Of a stretch of 64,000 nucleotides of DNA, positions 36,283 to 45,522 are shown in pieces. Made by a program: the position numbers and the translations under genes. The DNA comes from Dyella acidisoli (GTDB lineage Bacteria; Pseudomonadota; Gammaproteobacteria; Xanthomonadales; Rhodanobacteraceae): positions 1 to 64,000 of the forward strand of contig NZ_BSOB01000016.1 in NCBI RefSeq assembly GCF_030160295.1, written 5' to 3'. The notes under the pieces were generated by a model. The model saw only the letters and a list, made by a program, of their open reading frames with translations. It was not told the DNA's origin and ran no database searches. Numbering within the stretch: position 1 is the first letter of the stretch; every line of letters begins with the position of its first letter.

Positions 36283-36978
36283 ATGAGCGATCACAGTTTT
36301 TCGGATGAGCAGCGCGCGGGCCTGTATCGCGCCATTCACGAGCGTCGCGACGTACGCTCTCAATTCCTGCCCGATCCCATTGCACCGGACGTGCTGGCAC
36401 GCTTGCTCAAGGCGGCACATCACGCGCCTTCGGTCGGCTTCATGCAGCCTTGGGATTTCATCGTCATCGACAGCATCGATGTGAAGCGCGCGGTGAAGGC
36501 GCTCTACGATGATGCGAACGCCGATGCGGCCCAAAATTACTCAGACGAACGCGCAGCGCTATACCGTCGATTGAAGCTCGAAGGTATCGTCGACAGCCCG
36601 ATCAATCTCTGCATCACCTGTGACCGCCAGCGCGGCGGCCCGCACGTACTCGGCCGCCATACGATGCTTGAGACGGATCTCTTCAGCACCTGCCTGGCCG
36701 TGCAGAACCTGTGGCTGGCAGCGCGTGCCGAAGGCATCGGCGTGGGCTGGGTGAGCATCGTCGATCCGGCGCGGCTGGCCGAGACCTTGAAGCTGCCTGC
36801 ACAGGTCTATCCACTGGCTTATCTTTGCCTTGGCTATGTCAGTGAATTCTTGCCCAAGCCGGAATTGGAAATTGCCGGCTGGCGTTCACGCTTGCCGCTG
36901 GAGCAATTGCTTCACGCCAATACGTGGGATGGCAGCATCGATGACCATGCACTGATGGCCGCTATACGCGAACCGTAA
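36283..36978 (+). CDS. bluB: 5,6-dimethylbenzimidazole synthase
   Basis: A 231-residue BluB, a flavin-cannibalising nitroreductase-fold enzyme that makes the lower ligand of vitamin B12 from FMNH2 and oxygen. Family signs are the start YRAIHERRDVRSQFLPDPI, HHAPSVGFMQPWDFIVI, the middle YRRLKLEGI and GRHTMLETDLFSTCLAVQNL. The last third, AEGIGVGWVSIVDP, is typical. No other cobalamin gene and no B12 riboswitch is nearby; it sits directly behind rep. It could serve B12 salvage elsewhere in the genome. Confidence 0.92.
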   Translation: MSDHSFSDEQRAGLYRAIHERRDVRSQFLPDPIAPDVLARLLKAAHHAPSVGFMQPWDFIVIDSIDVKRAVKALYDDANADAAQNYSDERAALYRRLKLEGIVDSPINLCITCDRQRGGPHVLGRHTMLETDLFSTCLAVQNLWLAARAEGIGVGWVSIVDPARLAETLKLPAQVYPLAYLCLGYVSEFLPKPELEIAGWRSRLPLEQLLHANTWDGSIDDHALMAAIREP

Positions 36979-36988
36979 GTCGAACCTT

Positions 36989-37055
36989 TGTAGGTTGGCT
37001 TCATCCCCAACTTGATGACACCTCACCCCAACCTAGAGAGCGCTGGGGTGAGGTG
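36989..37055. terminator. Repeat-derived hairpins between bluB and PKD gene
   Basis: CACCTCACCCCA (37019-37030) pairs perfectly with TGGGGTGAGGTG (37044-37055). Just before it is a GTAGGTTGG...CCCCAAC half element (about 36989-37012) of the same family as the REP-like pairs. It lies between convergent genes and probably ends both. Confidence 0.65.
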
Positions 37056-37065
37056 CACTTGTCGA

Positions 37066-38919
37066 TTACTGCACCGTCAAAGTGACGTCATCCAACACAA
37101 ACGACGTCTGCAGCGAGGCATTTTCCGAACCGGTGAACTTCAAGGTCACGGTCTGGCCAATGTACGAGCCGACGTTATAGCTGTGTACTTGGTAACCCGA
37201 TGCCGCGTTGAGGTTGGAGAACGTTGCCAGCGTGGCCAGCACGGTTCCGCTGCTATTGAGCAGTTGCACCTTCAACGTGTCATGAGCTGCTGTGGTGGTG
37301 GTTTCAGCGGTGTCGATATGCAGATAGAACTGCAAGGTGGCGCTGGTCTTGCCAGACGGAATGCTTACTTTCTGCGAGACCGTATCGGTATGGGTGGTGC
37401 CGTAGCCGTCCAGCCATGCGAACCACGAGCCGCTGTGCGCAACTTCGCCAGAGCAGCTGCTATTGCTGCAAAGCACGCCCGCAGTCATCGACCAGGGCGA
37501 GGCGGAACCGGTCTCGAAGCCGGTATTGCCGAGCAATTGCGAACTACCACCGCCGCTGCTAACGCTGACGGACTTGGTCGCCGAACTGGTCTTACCGCTG
37601 ACGCTATCCTTTACCGTCTCAGTCACACTGTACGTGCCACTTGCTGCATAGGCATGCGACGGACTCTGGGTGGTGGACGTACCGCCATCGCCAAAGGTCC
37701 ACGACCAGGAGTTGATCGTGCCACCGCTGTCGGTGGAACTATCGGTGAAGTTCGCCGTGAGACCACTGGTCACGACGCTGAAGTTGGCCGTAGGCGTGCC
37801 ACCACCACTGCCACCACCGCTCACGACAGGATGCGCGATTTCGCATTGGTTGGTGTCATTGGACCAGGTACTTTGCATCGCAAAGGAACCTGTGCCCATG
37901 CTCACGTTGGCCGATGCACCTTGACCCGAGCTGATCCACGCGCACTCATCGCCGTTTTCCTCTCCGTTGTAACTCCCGCTCTGGTGGTTGGTCCAACCAC
38001 CAGCCGGGTTCTGATCCGTGATCGTTTCTGCGTATTCATGGCCGTTCACGATGGAGAAACCATCGAGGTTGCTGCCAGGATTGACGAAGCCTGCACCGCA
38101 ACTGCTGCCCTGGTCGGACACATAAGGCATGTTGGTGAATGCGATATCACCATAGGGCGAGCTGACACCCTGATCGCCGTTGTAATCGTGCCAAGCACAG
38201 AAACCACCCGTCTGGTAGTTATCGGGATCAGCACCCGTGGGCGACAAGATCACGTACTGCACATAACGGTTGGATGCCGCGGTAGTGTTGCCGAAATGCG
38301 CTGCGGCGTTGATGGCTTCCTGTGCAAGCTGTGCACCGGTTGCCGCAGAAGGTGAGGCTTGCGAGTTGTCGTACCACACGCCGGCAAGTGCCCCACCCGT
38401 GGGATAACCGATCAACGGTGCGCCTGACGGGCAGGACGTTGCACCCGATGCCACCGACGAACCATCGCAATATTGCGTCATCGTGCCTGACCATAATTCA
38501 CCACCCGTGCCCAGGCCTTTGAACATCTGTTGCAGGTAGGGCGCCGCACCGCTGGGGTCATTGGAAAAGTTCGTATTGCCGTTGCTGTCGGTGCTTGAGG
38601 TGCCCCACTGATTTCCATAGAACACCAGATACACCTTGGGTGTACCACTGGTGACGCCGATGCCATCGATACCGCCACCGAAAGATAAAGTCTCCGGACC
38701 AGTCGCCGCTCCTATTTGTGCCAAATAAGCCTTCATTTTCGCGTGTGTTTCACGCGTCGGTACCACACCATGCCGATAGGAATGCCCATAAGCGGGTGAA
38801 TAAGGATTGCTGATTTGCGAGGCAGTATTGTCGGCCGCAAAAGCACTACCAGCGGCCAGTGCAAACAAGCTAGAAACGGCTGCCGTTTTGAGCAGACCGT
38901 ATTTCATATGACCGAACAT
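37066..38919 (-). CDS. Secreted PKD-domain protein with HEYAE metallopeptidase-like motif
   Basis: A 617-residue exported protein. A signal peptide (cut near AFA-ADNTAS, residue 29) is followed by an N-terminal domain of about 340 residues with YLVFYGNQW and paired cysteines. The [16 protein letters not shown] segment (294-309) is followed by NGDECAW. This resembles the H-E-x-x-E plus N-G-D-x-C pattern of EXORDIUM-like proteins. A PKD domain follows (about 375-455, [11 protein letters not shown]), then a Ser/Gly linker and a jelly-roll C-terminal domain ending in DDVTLTVQ. The layout suggests a secreted protease or binding protein acting on polymers. GAGGA lies 6 bases before ATG 38919. Enzyme activity is inference. 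Confidence 0.85.
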   Translation of the reverse strand: MFGHMKYGLLKTAAVSSLFALAAGSAFAADNTASQISNPYSPAYGHSYRHGVVPTRETHAKMKAYLAQIGAATGPETLSFGGGIDGIGVTSGTPKVYLVFYGNQWGTSSTDSNGNTNFSNDPSGAAPYLQQMFKGLGTGGELWSGTMTQYCDGSSVASGATSCPSGAPLIGYPTGGALAGVWYDNSQASPSAATGAQLAQEAINAAAHFGNTTAASNRYVQYVILSPTGADPDNYQTGGFCAWHDYNGDQGVSSPYGDIAFTNMPYVSDQGSSCGAGFVNPGSNLDGFSIVNGHEYAETITDQNPAGGWTNHQSGSYNGEENGDECAWISSGQGASANVSMGTGSFAMQSTWSNDTNQCEIAHPVVSGGGSGGGTPTANFSVVTSGLTANFTDSSTDSGGTINSWSWTFGDGGTSTTQSPSHAYAASGTYSVTETVKDSVSGKTSSATKSVSVSSGGGSSQLLGNTGFETGSASPWSMTAGVLCSNSSCSGEVAHSGSWFAWLDGYGTTHTDTVSQKVSIPSGKTSATLQFYLHIDTAETTTTAAHDTLKVQLLNSSGTVLATLATFSNLNAASGYQVHSYNVGSYIGQTVTLKFTGSENASLQTSFVLDDVTLTVQ

Positions 38920-39373
38920 TTTGTATCCTCAAATTATAGAGAACAAAAGGACCCGCTCTGCGGCCGCCAGGCCACAGCACTTCCGCTTAAGCGGGGGCTT
39001 GTCTTCGCTCCAGATCTATAAAACGAGGCTTTGTCGTATTCCTTGCGTTACCCGCCCCCTCCCACTCCCTACGGGCATACGTTAGGAATGCTTGCGCGTA
39101 AGCCGAAGTCTTCGGCCCATCTCCCTGACAAAGTCGTTCGTCAGATGACCCCTAAATGACGAACCGCGAAAACCTACTTCAAGGCATTTTCAGTTGCAAT
39201 CATATTTAATGACTAGAGGAAAAATTCCTATGGAGAAAACCTTTTCAAAAAGCATTTTCACGGCATTATCACGAATATAAAGTAATATTTTCTTCAAGCT
39301 TACGTGTCGTGTAATTACGCGCCTTCAAGAAAGAACCAGCACTACTTCAAAGTGAGCTGCAGGTCTCGGTAAT
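38920..39373. other. Long AT-varied intergenic region upstream of PKD gene
   Basis: A 454-base region between two minus-strand genes. The part nearest the PKD gene (38983-39164) is GC-rich and full of short palindromes. The far part (39180-39310) is clearly AT-rich, unlike the rest of the window, and may hold the promoter. I see no open frame with coding character in it. Confidence 0.6.
38983..39164 (-). promoter_or_regulatory. Candidate structured 5' leader of the PKD gene
   Basis: Three clear dyads: CCGCTTAAGCGG (38983-38994, perfect 12 bp), GCCGAAG-T-CTTCGGC (39102-39116) and GTTCGTCA with TGACGAAC (39136-39143 and 39157-39164, 8 bp, 13-base loop). All lie in the presumed minus-strand leader. 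I checked it against the c-di-GMP-I aptamer and it does not fit. It may be an RNA leader or a set of operator sites. Confidence 0.35.
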
Positions 39374-40477
39374 TCAAATCAAACGCTGCTGCTCCAGCTC
39401 GCGCTTCAAGTACGCGTAATAGATCGGTGCAGCAACCAAACCCGCCAAACCGAACGCCGCCTCCATCACCAACATCGCAACCAGCAGCTCCCACGCGCGT
39501 GCGCGAATCTGCGTGCCGATGATGCGTGCATTGAGGAAGTACTCCAGCTTGTGGATGACGATAAGAAAACCCAACGAAGCCACCGCCACCCAGATCGACA
39601 CCGAGAGACCCGCAATCGTCACCGCGGTGTTGGAGATCAGGTTGCCGATCACCGGCAGCAAGCCGGCGAGAAAAGTCACCACCACCAGCGTTTTCGCCAG
39701 CGGCACATGGATGTCCATCAGCGGCAGCACGCCGAGCAGGAAGATGCCGGTGGCTATGGTGTTGATCAGCGAAATCTTGATCTGCGCGAACACGATGTTG
39801 TGGAACGCCGCCGCCAGATGATGGCAACGCTCACCCAGCGCCGCCGCCAACGGACCAACCTGATGCGGTGGGCGCGCCCGATTAAGTGCCACCAACGCGC
39901 CAAGCACCAATCCCAGAATGATGTGCACCAGCACACGCGCGGTTTCCTTGCCCACGTTTTGCAGACTCATCGCGTGCTTGCGGGTGAGATCAAGCGCCAT
40001 CACGCGCAGTTCGTCCACGCTATCCGGCAGCCAATTGGTGAGCGATTGCGGTAACTGCTCGCGCGCCTTTTCCACCAGCGGCATCAGTTGCTGTTCCCAG
40101 AGCGCGGCGGGATTGCTGATCTCGTTGCGGAAGAAGCCGACCAACGCCACGATCAGCAACGTCAACAGACCTACCACGATCACGCCAAGCACGGTCACCA
40201 CAACCAAGCGCGCACGCTCACCGGAAATGCGCCGACCGAGCAGCGGCGTCATGGCATGCACCAGTTCGTACACGAGCAGGCCCGCAAGCATTGCCGGCAG
40301 CAGATGCAGCCATAGCACCAGCAACAACGCCAAGGTGGTCAACACGTAACTGGCGATGCGAATGCCGCGGGTGGAAGGAAGGGCTGCGTACACAGGCGCG
40401 ATCCATGGGTAGGGCGTAATACGTGCAAGTCTGTCATAAACTTGCGTAATCCTCTGCGATCCCGTTTCTCTATCCAC
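39374..40477 (-). CDS. AI-2E family transporter (PerM-like)
   Basis: A 367-residue inner-membrane protein with seven to eight hydrophobic segments. The pair at the start is IRIASYVLTTLALLLVLW and AMLAGLLVYELVHAM. The late family region has LVVVTFLAGLLPVIGN and SLGFLIVIHKLEYFLNARIIG, the signature of the UPF0118/AI-2E exporter family. E. coli members export autoinducer-2 or act as Na+/H+ exchangers; others are uncharacterised. It is divergent from the acid phosphatase gene. Nothing here shows AI-2 synthesis, so substrate is open. Confidence 0.9.
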   Translation of the reverse strand: MDRETGSQRITQVYDRLARITPYPWIAPVYAALPSTRGIRIASYVLTTLALLLVLWLHLLPAMLAGLLVYELVHAMTPLLGRRISGERARLVVVTVLGVIVVGLLTLLIVALVGFFRNEISNPAALWEQQLMPLVEKAREQLPQSLTNWLPDSVDELRVMALDLTRKHAMSLQNVGKETARVLVHIILGLVLGALVALNRARPPHQVGPLAAALGERCHHLAAAFHNIVFAQIKISLINTIATGIFLLGVLPLMDIHVPLAKTLVVVTFLAGLLPVIGNLISNTAVTIAGLSVSIWVAVASLGFLIVIHKLEYFLNARIIGTQIRARAWELLVAMLVMEAAFGLAGLVAAPIYYAYLKRELEQQRLI

Positions 40478-40485
40478 GGTGTTTC

Positions 40486-41379
40486 ATGATCAAGTCCCTG
40501 CCCGTTCTGTTGGGCACGTTGCTCCTGCTTTGTGGTTGCGCCAGCCAGGCGCCGCATTCGGCTGCTCCCGCTTCGACTGCAACCGCAGCGGCACCAGCAG
40601 CTACCGTTTCTGCCGACGACAACCTCAACGCTGTCGCCTGGACGCAGACCGCGCTCGAACACGACTTGATCTATCAGGAAACCTTTCGCAGCGCGCAATC
40701 GCAATTGCTGATGGCACTGAAAGACAAGAACTGGGATGCCTTGCCTAGCGAGGATCGCGTCACGCCGTACAAGAACCTGAAGCCTGCTGTGATCCTGGAC
40801 ATCGATGAGACCGTGCTCGACAACTCACCCTACCAGGCACGCTTGATCCGCAAGGGCGGTGAGTTCAACGAAGCCGACTGGGCTGCGTGGTGCAAGGAAG
40901 AGCGTGCACGCGCCATGCCCGGTGCTGTGGCGTTCACGCAGTTTGCAGCCAAGCACGGCATTGCAGTGATCTACATTTCCAATCGCGCGCAGGATCTGGA
41001 TGCCGCCACACTCAGCAATCTACGCAAGGTGGGCTTACCTGTATCCAGTCCCGATGCTTTCCTCGGCCTTGGCACCTTGCTGCCTGGCTGCGATCAAGTG
41101 GGCACTGAGAAGAACTGCCGCCGTCAACTTGTCGGCCAGCACTATCGTGTACTGATGCAGTTCGGCGACCAGCTCGGGGATTTCGTCACCGTGTTCGCGA
41201 ACACGGCCACCGGCCGGGCTCAAGCTATGGCACCCTATAAAGACTGGATCGGCACCCGCTGGTTCGTGCTCCCCAATCCCACCTATGGTTCATGGGAGCC
41301 GGCTCTGTTCAACAACGAGTGGAGCATGCCGCGCGATCAGCGCCACCAACAGAAGATCCAAGCTCTACGGATTGAATAA
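40486..41379 (+). CDS. Acid phosphatase/5'-nucleotidase, lipoprotein e(P4) family
   Basis: A 297-residue HAD phosphatase of class C, anchored to the outer membrane as a lipoprotein. The lipobox is LLLCGC with the lipid Cys at about residue 18. The active site DxDxT is ILDIDETVLDNSPYQARL, with the family segments AAWCKEERARAMPGAV, IYISNR and the acidic FGDQLGDF. In Haemophilus the e(P4) protein removes phosphate from NMN and nucleotides before uptake. An 80-residue Ala/Thr-rich stretch follows the lipid Cys. A terminator and a long palindrome follow the gene. Confidence 0.92.
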   Translation: MIKSLPVLLGTLLLLCGCASQAPHSAAPASTATAAAPAATVSADDNLNAVAWTQTALEHDLIYQETFRSAQSQLLMALKDKNWDALPSEDRVTPYKNLKPAVILDIDETVLDNSPYQARLIRKGGEFNEADWAAWCKEERARAMPGAVAFTQFAAKHGIAVIYISNRAQDLDAATLSNLRKVGLPVSSPDAFLGLGTLLPGCDQVGTEKNCRRQLVGQHYRVLMQFGDQLGDFVTVFANTATGRAQAMAPYKDWIGTRWFVLPNPTYGSWEPALFNNEWSMPRDQRHQQKIQALRIE

Positions 41380-41512
41380 TTTCAATCACTTACTTGATCT
41401 TACTTAAAGTATTGCTTGAAGTTGAGAAGGGCTTTATCATGAGCTCGCCAACCCTGCTGACCTCCAAATATCTGCGGGCAAGGCCATTTCCCTTCCGGCG
41501 ATGCCGGCATGA

Positions 41513-41547
41513 CCCTGCGAGGCCCAACGCCCGCGGGGTTTTCTTTT
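41513..41547 (+). terminator. Rho-independent terminator downstream of acid phosphatase
   Basis: CCCTGCG and CGCGGGG pair (one G-T pair) around a 12-base loop, followed by TTTTCTTTT and, after GGG, another T-run. Confidence 0.7.
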
Positions 41548-41558
41548 GGGTTTTTTTG

Positions 41559-41717
41559 AGAGCCTGTCTAGGGGTTTCGCGTGGCCCGCGCCGGCTCTGT
41601 TTGCCCGCAACCCCGCGTCCTCACTCGGTTACGTATCGACATATGCGCCCTCGTTCCTCCTTGGCTTGCGGGCAAACAGGGCCGGCGCGGGCTACGCGAA
41701 ACCCCTAGACAGGCTCT
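41559..41717. repeat. Long palindrome with 52-base arms
   Basis: Arms 41559-41610 and 41666-41717 are inverted complements at 50 of 52 positions (outer end AGAGCCTGTCTAGGGG, inner end GCCCGCAA). The 55-base centre (41611-41665) has no coding sign. No transposase is present and no target duplication is obvious. It could be a MITE-type element or a very stable hairpin. Confidence 0.9.
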
Positions 41718-41802
41718 AAGATGCACCGCGCCCCGCCGTATGGCGCCGCCTTTTTGCCCTGCCTGGATGGCATGCTACCGCCCCTCCCACGTGAGAGATT
41801 CC

Positions 41803-42780
41803 ATGCGTTTTCAAATGTTTAGGCATTGCCTGCCTTTTCTGGCGCTGCTCGTGCTGGCCGCCTGTCACAACAAAGAAGAAGCCACCGCAGCACCGGGCGG
41901 CGCCACGCCGGAAGCGGCCGTGCAGCAATCTGTGACCCTGATCAAGGCCGGTGATTTCGATGGCTTCTGGAAGCACGCCCTGCCCCCGGCCGACTACGCC
42001 AACCTGCGCACCGACTGGACGCACCCGCGCCCCGATCAACGGCCGATCACCGATGAAGATCGCGCCCGCTTCGCCCAGGCCGTCAAGCAGCTCACCGCGC
42101 CCAATGCGGAAACCACGCTGTATGACCAGCTCAAGCCCAAGCTGACGCAGATGGAGCAGCAGTACCACGATCAGTTGCCGGTGATGATCGGCATCGGCCA
42201 GGCCATCCTCACCACCGGCATCGCACAGAACAAGACGATGACGGAGAACCAGAAGCAGCAGATGCGCGACGCTCTCAACGTCATGCTGCCGTGGGCTCAG
42301 CAGACGCCTTGGTTCGACCAGGACAAAGCCAAGCAAGCCGTCGGCGTAGTGGTGACCAGCGCGCGTCAGCTCGACCTGAAAACACCGGATCAATTGCAAA
42401 GCATGGATTTCGACACTGCGATGAAGAAGTACGCCACCGCGTACCAGGGTATCAAGCAGTTGCTGGTGATCTACGGTCTTTCCGTCGACGACACACTGGA
42501 CTCGGTAAAAGTCAGCACCGTCGGCATCGATCATGGCCACGCCCATGTGAAGATCGACTACACCTTGCTCGGCAAGCCACTGAGCAGCGACTCGCAACTC
42601 GTGCTGGTCGATGGCCGCTGGTATAGCCAGGACCTGCTCGACAGCGAACGCGCGCAACACGAACAGCTCATGCATCCGCCTGCGCCTGCTGGCAGCAGTA
42701 CAGCGCCGGCACTGTCGGGGAGCATGCAGCCACCGGCCAGCAATGCCTCCACCGGCACGACGCTGGCCGCCAAGCCCTGA
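41803..42780 (+). CDS. Uncharacterised lipoprotein
   Basis: A 325-residue protein with a lipobox (FLALLVLAAC, lipid Cys at about residue 19). It has a helical body and a tail rich in Pro, Ala, Ser and Thr (from about residue 285). The body contains EAAVQQSVTLIKAGDFDGFW near residue 38, a pattern seen in small lipoproteins with a DUF4878/SnoaL-like fold, and the beta strands HAHVKIDYTLLG then SQLVLVDGRWYSQDL. I cannot name the family. The start at 41803 is fixed by the signal peptide. It lies 27 bases before plsB and is probably co-transcribed with it. Confidence 0.8.
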   Translation: MRFQMFRHCLPFLALLVLAACHNKEEATAAPGGATPEAAVQQSVTLIKAGDFDGFWKHALPPADYANLRTDWTHPRPDQRPITDEDRARFAQAVKQLTAPNAETTLYDQLKPKLTQMEQQYHDQLPVMIGIGQAILTTGIAQNKTMTENQKQQMRDALNVMLPWAQQTPWFDQDKAKQAVGVVVTSARQLDLKTPDQLQSMDFDTAMKKYATAYQGIKQLLVIYGLSVDDTLDSVKVSTVGIDHGHAHVKIDYTLLGKPLSSDSQLVLVDGRWYSQDLLDSERAQHEQLMHPPAPAGSSTAPALSGSMQPPASNASTGTTLAAKP

Positions 42781-42807
42781 GCCGGGTGTAAGGCCGAACG
42801 CTAAACT

Positions 42808-45471
42808 ATGCAGATGCCGACTATGACGACCGCGGAATCAACCTACCGCAGCCGCGCCCCCTGGTGGTTCAACCTCGCCGGGCACCTGCTTGAACCCTGG
42901 GTACGCATTCGCCGCGATCCAGCCGAACCTGCCAGCTTGCTGCTGCAGGGCGATGCGCCCGTTTGCTACGCGATCGAGCGTGACGGCTTTTCCGACGCGC
43001 TGATCCTGGATCGTGCCTGCCGCGAGGCCGGCTTGCCCAGTCCGATGCAACCGTTGCCATTCACTCGTCGCCGCCGTTCGGTGTTCGCGCTCGCACGTCG
43101 CGACGGCTGGCTGTTCGGCCGCAATCGCAAGCGTTCGCCAAACGAACCGTTCGGCCAACTGGTGCGCGCGCTGGAGGGCTTCCCGGATCGCGACATCCAG
43201 ATCGTGCCGGTATCGATCTATGTCGGCCGCGCGCCCACGCGCGAGTCCGGCTGGTTCAGCGTGCTGTTTTCGGAAAACTGGGTGATGGTCGGCCGTTTCC
43301 GCCGCATGCTCGCGCTGCTGCTCAATGGCCGCGACACGGTAGTGCATTTCTCCGCGCCGGTATCGCTGCGCACGGTGCTGAAAGAAGAAGAAGACGTACA
43401 GCCGGAGCGCTTCGCGCGCAAGATGGCGCGCGTGATGCGCACGCACTTCCGTCGCATCCGCGCGGCAGTGATCGGCCCCGATCTTTCGCACCGACGCACC
43501 GTGGTCGACGCCGTGCTCAACGCCGAACCCGTGCGCGCCGCGATCACCTCCACCGCTGCCAAGGAAAACATCAGCTATGCGAAAGCGTGGGAACGCGCGC
43601 ATAAGATGATGATGGAGATCGCTGCGGATTATTCGCACCCCGTAGTCCGCTCGGCTTCGTTCCTGCTGCGCAATTTCTGGAACAAGCTCTACGATGGCAT
43701 CACCATGCATCACTTCGACAAGGCCCGCGCCGCCGCGCCGGGTTACGAAGTGGTGTACGTACCCAGCCATCGCAGCCATGCGGATTACCTGCTGCTGTCC
43801 TATCAGTTGAACGCGTCCGGCGTAGTGGTACCGCACATCGCCGCCGGCGTGAATCTCAACCTGCCGCTGATCGGCCCGATTCTTCGTCGCGGCGGCGCGT
43901 TCTTCCTGCGCCGCAGCTTCAAAGGCAATGCGCTGTATTCGGTGGTGTTCAACGAATACGTCGCGCAGCTGATCGACCGCGGCGTGCCGATCGAATACTT
44001 CATCGAAGGTGGACGCTCCCGCACCGGCCGCCTGCTCGCACCACGCGCCGGCATGCTGGTGATGACCGTGCGCGCCTTCCTGCGCGCGCCGCGCCGTCCC
44101 GTGCTGTTCCAGCCCGTGTACATCGGCTACGAAAAGCTGATGGAAGGCAAGAGCTACATCGGCGAGCTTTCCGGCAAGCCGAAGGAGAAGGAATCCCTGA
44201 TCGGGCTGCTCCGCGGCCTGGGCGTGTTGCGCCAGCGTTACGGCCACGTCTCACTGAACTTCGGCGAGCCGATCGAATTGACGCCGCTGCTCGATGCCGC
44301 CAGCAGCCAATGGCGCGAAACCACTGCCGATCCGAGCGTCAAACCGGAATGGCTGAGCGGTGTGGTCGATCAGCTTGCGGAAAAAATCCAGATCAACATC
44401 AACCGTGCAGCGGACGTCAATCCGATCAACCTGCTAGCTCTGGCGCTGCTGTCCACGCCCAAACACGCGATGGCGGAAAACGATCTGCTGGCGCAGCTGG
44501 ATCTCTTGAAGGCACTGCTCGAAGAACTGCCATATTCCGATCGCATGACACTCACGCCGCTGGCGCCGGACGCGATCCTCGCCTACGGCGAACAGATGGG
44601 TTGGATCACGCGCGTACGTCATCCGCTCGGCGACGTGCTGACGGTAGAAGGCGAACCTGCCGTACTGCTGAGTTATTTCCGCAACAACGTATTGCACCTT
44701 ACGGCTGCCGCCGCATGGGTGGCCTGCTGCTTCCTCAACAATCGCCGCATGTCACGCGCTTCCGTGCTGCGTCTAGGCCGCATCATCTATCCCTTCATCC
44801 AGGGCGAGCTGTTCCTCCCCTGGGACGCCGAAGGTTTCGGCGTGCAATTGCAAGCCACCATCGATTTCTTCGTGCGCCGCGGCCTACTGGAAGCCGTCGG
44901 TGAAGGCCGCGTGCTCGAACGCGGACCTGGCCAGGACGACGCGGCTTATCAATTGAAGACAATCGCACGCAGCCTGATCCAAGCATTCGAACGCTACTAC
45001 ATTGCCATCGCCGCACTGGTGAAAAACGGCCCGCACACCATCACCGCCTCCGAACTGGAAACCGTGTGCACCCTTACCGCCCAGCGCCTGAGCCTGCTCA
45101 GCGAACCACTGGCACCGGAATTCTTCGACAAAGCCCTGTTCCGCGGCTTCATCCAGAAACTGCGCGAGCGCCGCATTGTGTGGACCGACACCGACGGCAA
45201 GCTCGACTACGACAGTGGACTGGAAGACATGGTGCGCGACGCACGCGTGATCCTCGCACGTGAAATGCGTCATTCCATTCTGAAGATCACGGGCAGCGAA
45301 GAGAAAGAAACACTTCGCACCACTTCGGAAGCGGAGCAAGCTCCCGCTACGCAGGCGCCTGCATCGGCGTCATCCGAACCTATGAATACCGGCGAAGAGT
45401 TGCATGAGCGGCATGTGATCGCCGAGCACCGCGAGCATGAGCACATGCCGGTGGAGCACGATAAAGATTAA
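42808..45471 (+). CDS. plsB: Glycerol-3-phosphate 1-O-acyltransferase
   Basis: An 887-residue inner-membrane-associated enzyme that transfers the first acyl chain onto glycerol 3-phosphate, starting phospholipid synthesis. The acyltransferase motifs are VPSHRSHADYLLLSYQLN (H321-x4-D326), FFLRRSFKGNALY, YFIEGGRSRTGR and the later VLFQPVYIGYEKLM. The C-terminal part is helical, and the last 55 residues are an acidic, low-complexity tail. Its substrate is made by GpsA, encoded at 22-23 kb. A diverged copy of its last 110 codons lies at 49.1 kb. Length is slightly above the E. coli enzyme (807). Confidence 0.95.
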   Translation: MQMPTMTTAESTYRSRAPWWFNLAGHLLEPWVRIRRDPAEPASLLLQGDAPVCYAIERDGFSDALILDRACREAGLPSPMQPLPFTRRRRSVFALARRDGWLFGRNRKRSPNEPFGQLVRALEGFPDRDIQIVPVSIYVGRAPTRESGWFSVLFSENWVMVGRFRRMLALLLNGRDTVVHFSAPVSLRTVLKEEEDVQPERFARKMARVMRTHFRRIRAAVIGPDLSHRRTVVDAVLNAEPVRAAITSTAAKENISYAKAWERAHKMMMEIAADYSHPVVRSASFLLRNFWNKLYDGITMHHFDKARAAAPGYEVVYVPSHRSHADYLLLSYQLNASGVVVPHIAAGVNLNLPLIGPILRRGGAFFLRRSFKGNALYSVVFNEYVAQLIDRGVPIEYFIEGGRSRTGRLLAPRAGMLVMTVRAFLRAPRRPVLFQPVYIGYEKLMEGKSYIGELSGKPKEKESLIGLLRGLGVLRQRYGHVSLNFGEPIELTPLLDAASSQWRETTADPSVKPEWLSGVVDQLAEKIQININRAADVNPINLLALALLSTPKHAMAENDLLAQLDLLKALLEELPYSDRMTLTPLAPDAILAYGEQMGWITRVRHPLGDVLTVEGEPAVLLSYFRNNVLHLTAAAAWVACCFLNNRRMSRASVLRLGRIIYPFIQGELFLPWDAEGFGVQLQATIDFFVRRGLLEAVGEGRVLERGPGQDDAAYQLKTIARSLIQAFERYYIAIAALVKNGPHTITASELETVCTLTAQRLSLLSEPLAPEFFDKALFRGFIQKLRERRIVWTDTDGKLDYDSGLEDMVRDARVILAREMRHSILKITGSEEKETLRTTSEAEQAPATQAPASASSEPMNTGEELHERHVIAEHREHEHMPVEHDKD

Positions 45472-45479
45472 CCCTCTTT

Positions 45480-45513
45480 GGTTGCGCACGAATTCTGCTA
45501 TTCGTGCGCAACC
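45480..45513. terminator. Hairpin between plsB and the autotransporter gene
   Basis: GGTTGCGCACGAAT and ATTCGTGCGCAACC form a perfect 14-bp stem around TCTGCT, 9 bases after the plsB stop and before the convergent gene's stop. There is no T-run, so termination may depend on the stem alone. Confidence 0.65.
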
Positions 45514-45522
45514 ATGACGTGA

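Larger units (their letters stand above)
41380..41802. other. Intergenic region between acid phosphatase and lipoprotein genes
   Basis: Holds a rho-independent terminator (41513-41547), a palindrome with 52-base arms (41559-41717) and the promoter zone of the next lipoprotein. A frame starting at ATG 41440 with a fair ribosome site runs into the palindrome and has no recognisable content. Confidence 0.7.

Noticed and set aside
36200-36283. B12 riboswitch ahead of bluB
   Set aside because: The bluB start follows rep by 9 bases; no space and no B12-box sequence.
38931-38945. TATAAT on the minus strand before the PKD gene
   Set aside because: It lies only 13 bases from the ATG and overlaps the ribosome site region, so a usable leader would not fit. 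No -35 is visible.
38983-39164. c-di-GMP-I riboswitch upstream of the PKD gene
   Set aside because: ACGCAA and CAAAGCC pieces exist, but the conserved tetraloop, receptor and helix order do not.
41440-41708. Small frame with AGAAGGG before ATG 41440
   Set aside because: It runs through the terminator and the palindrome; Arg/Pro-rich, no family pattern.
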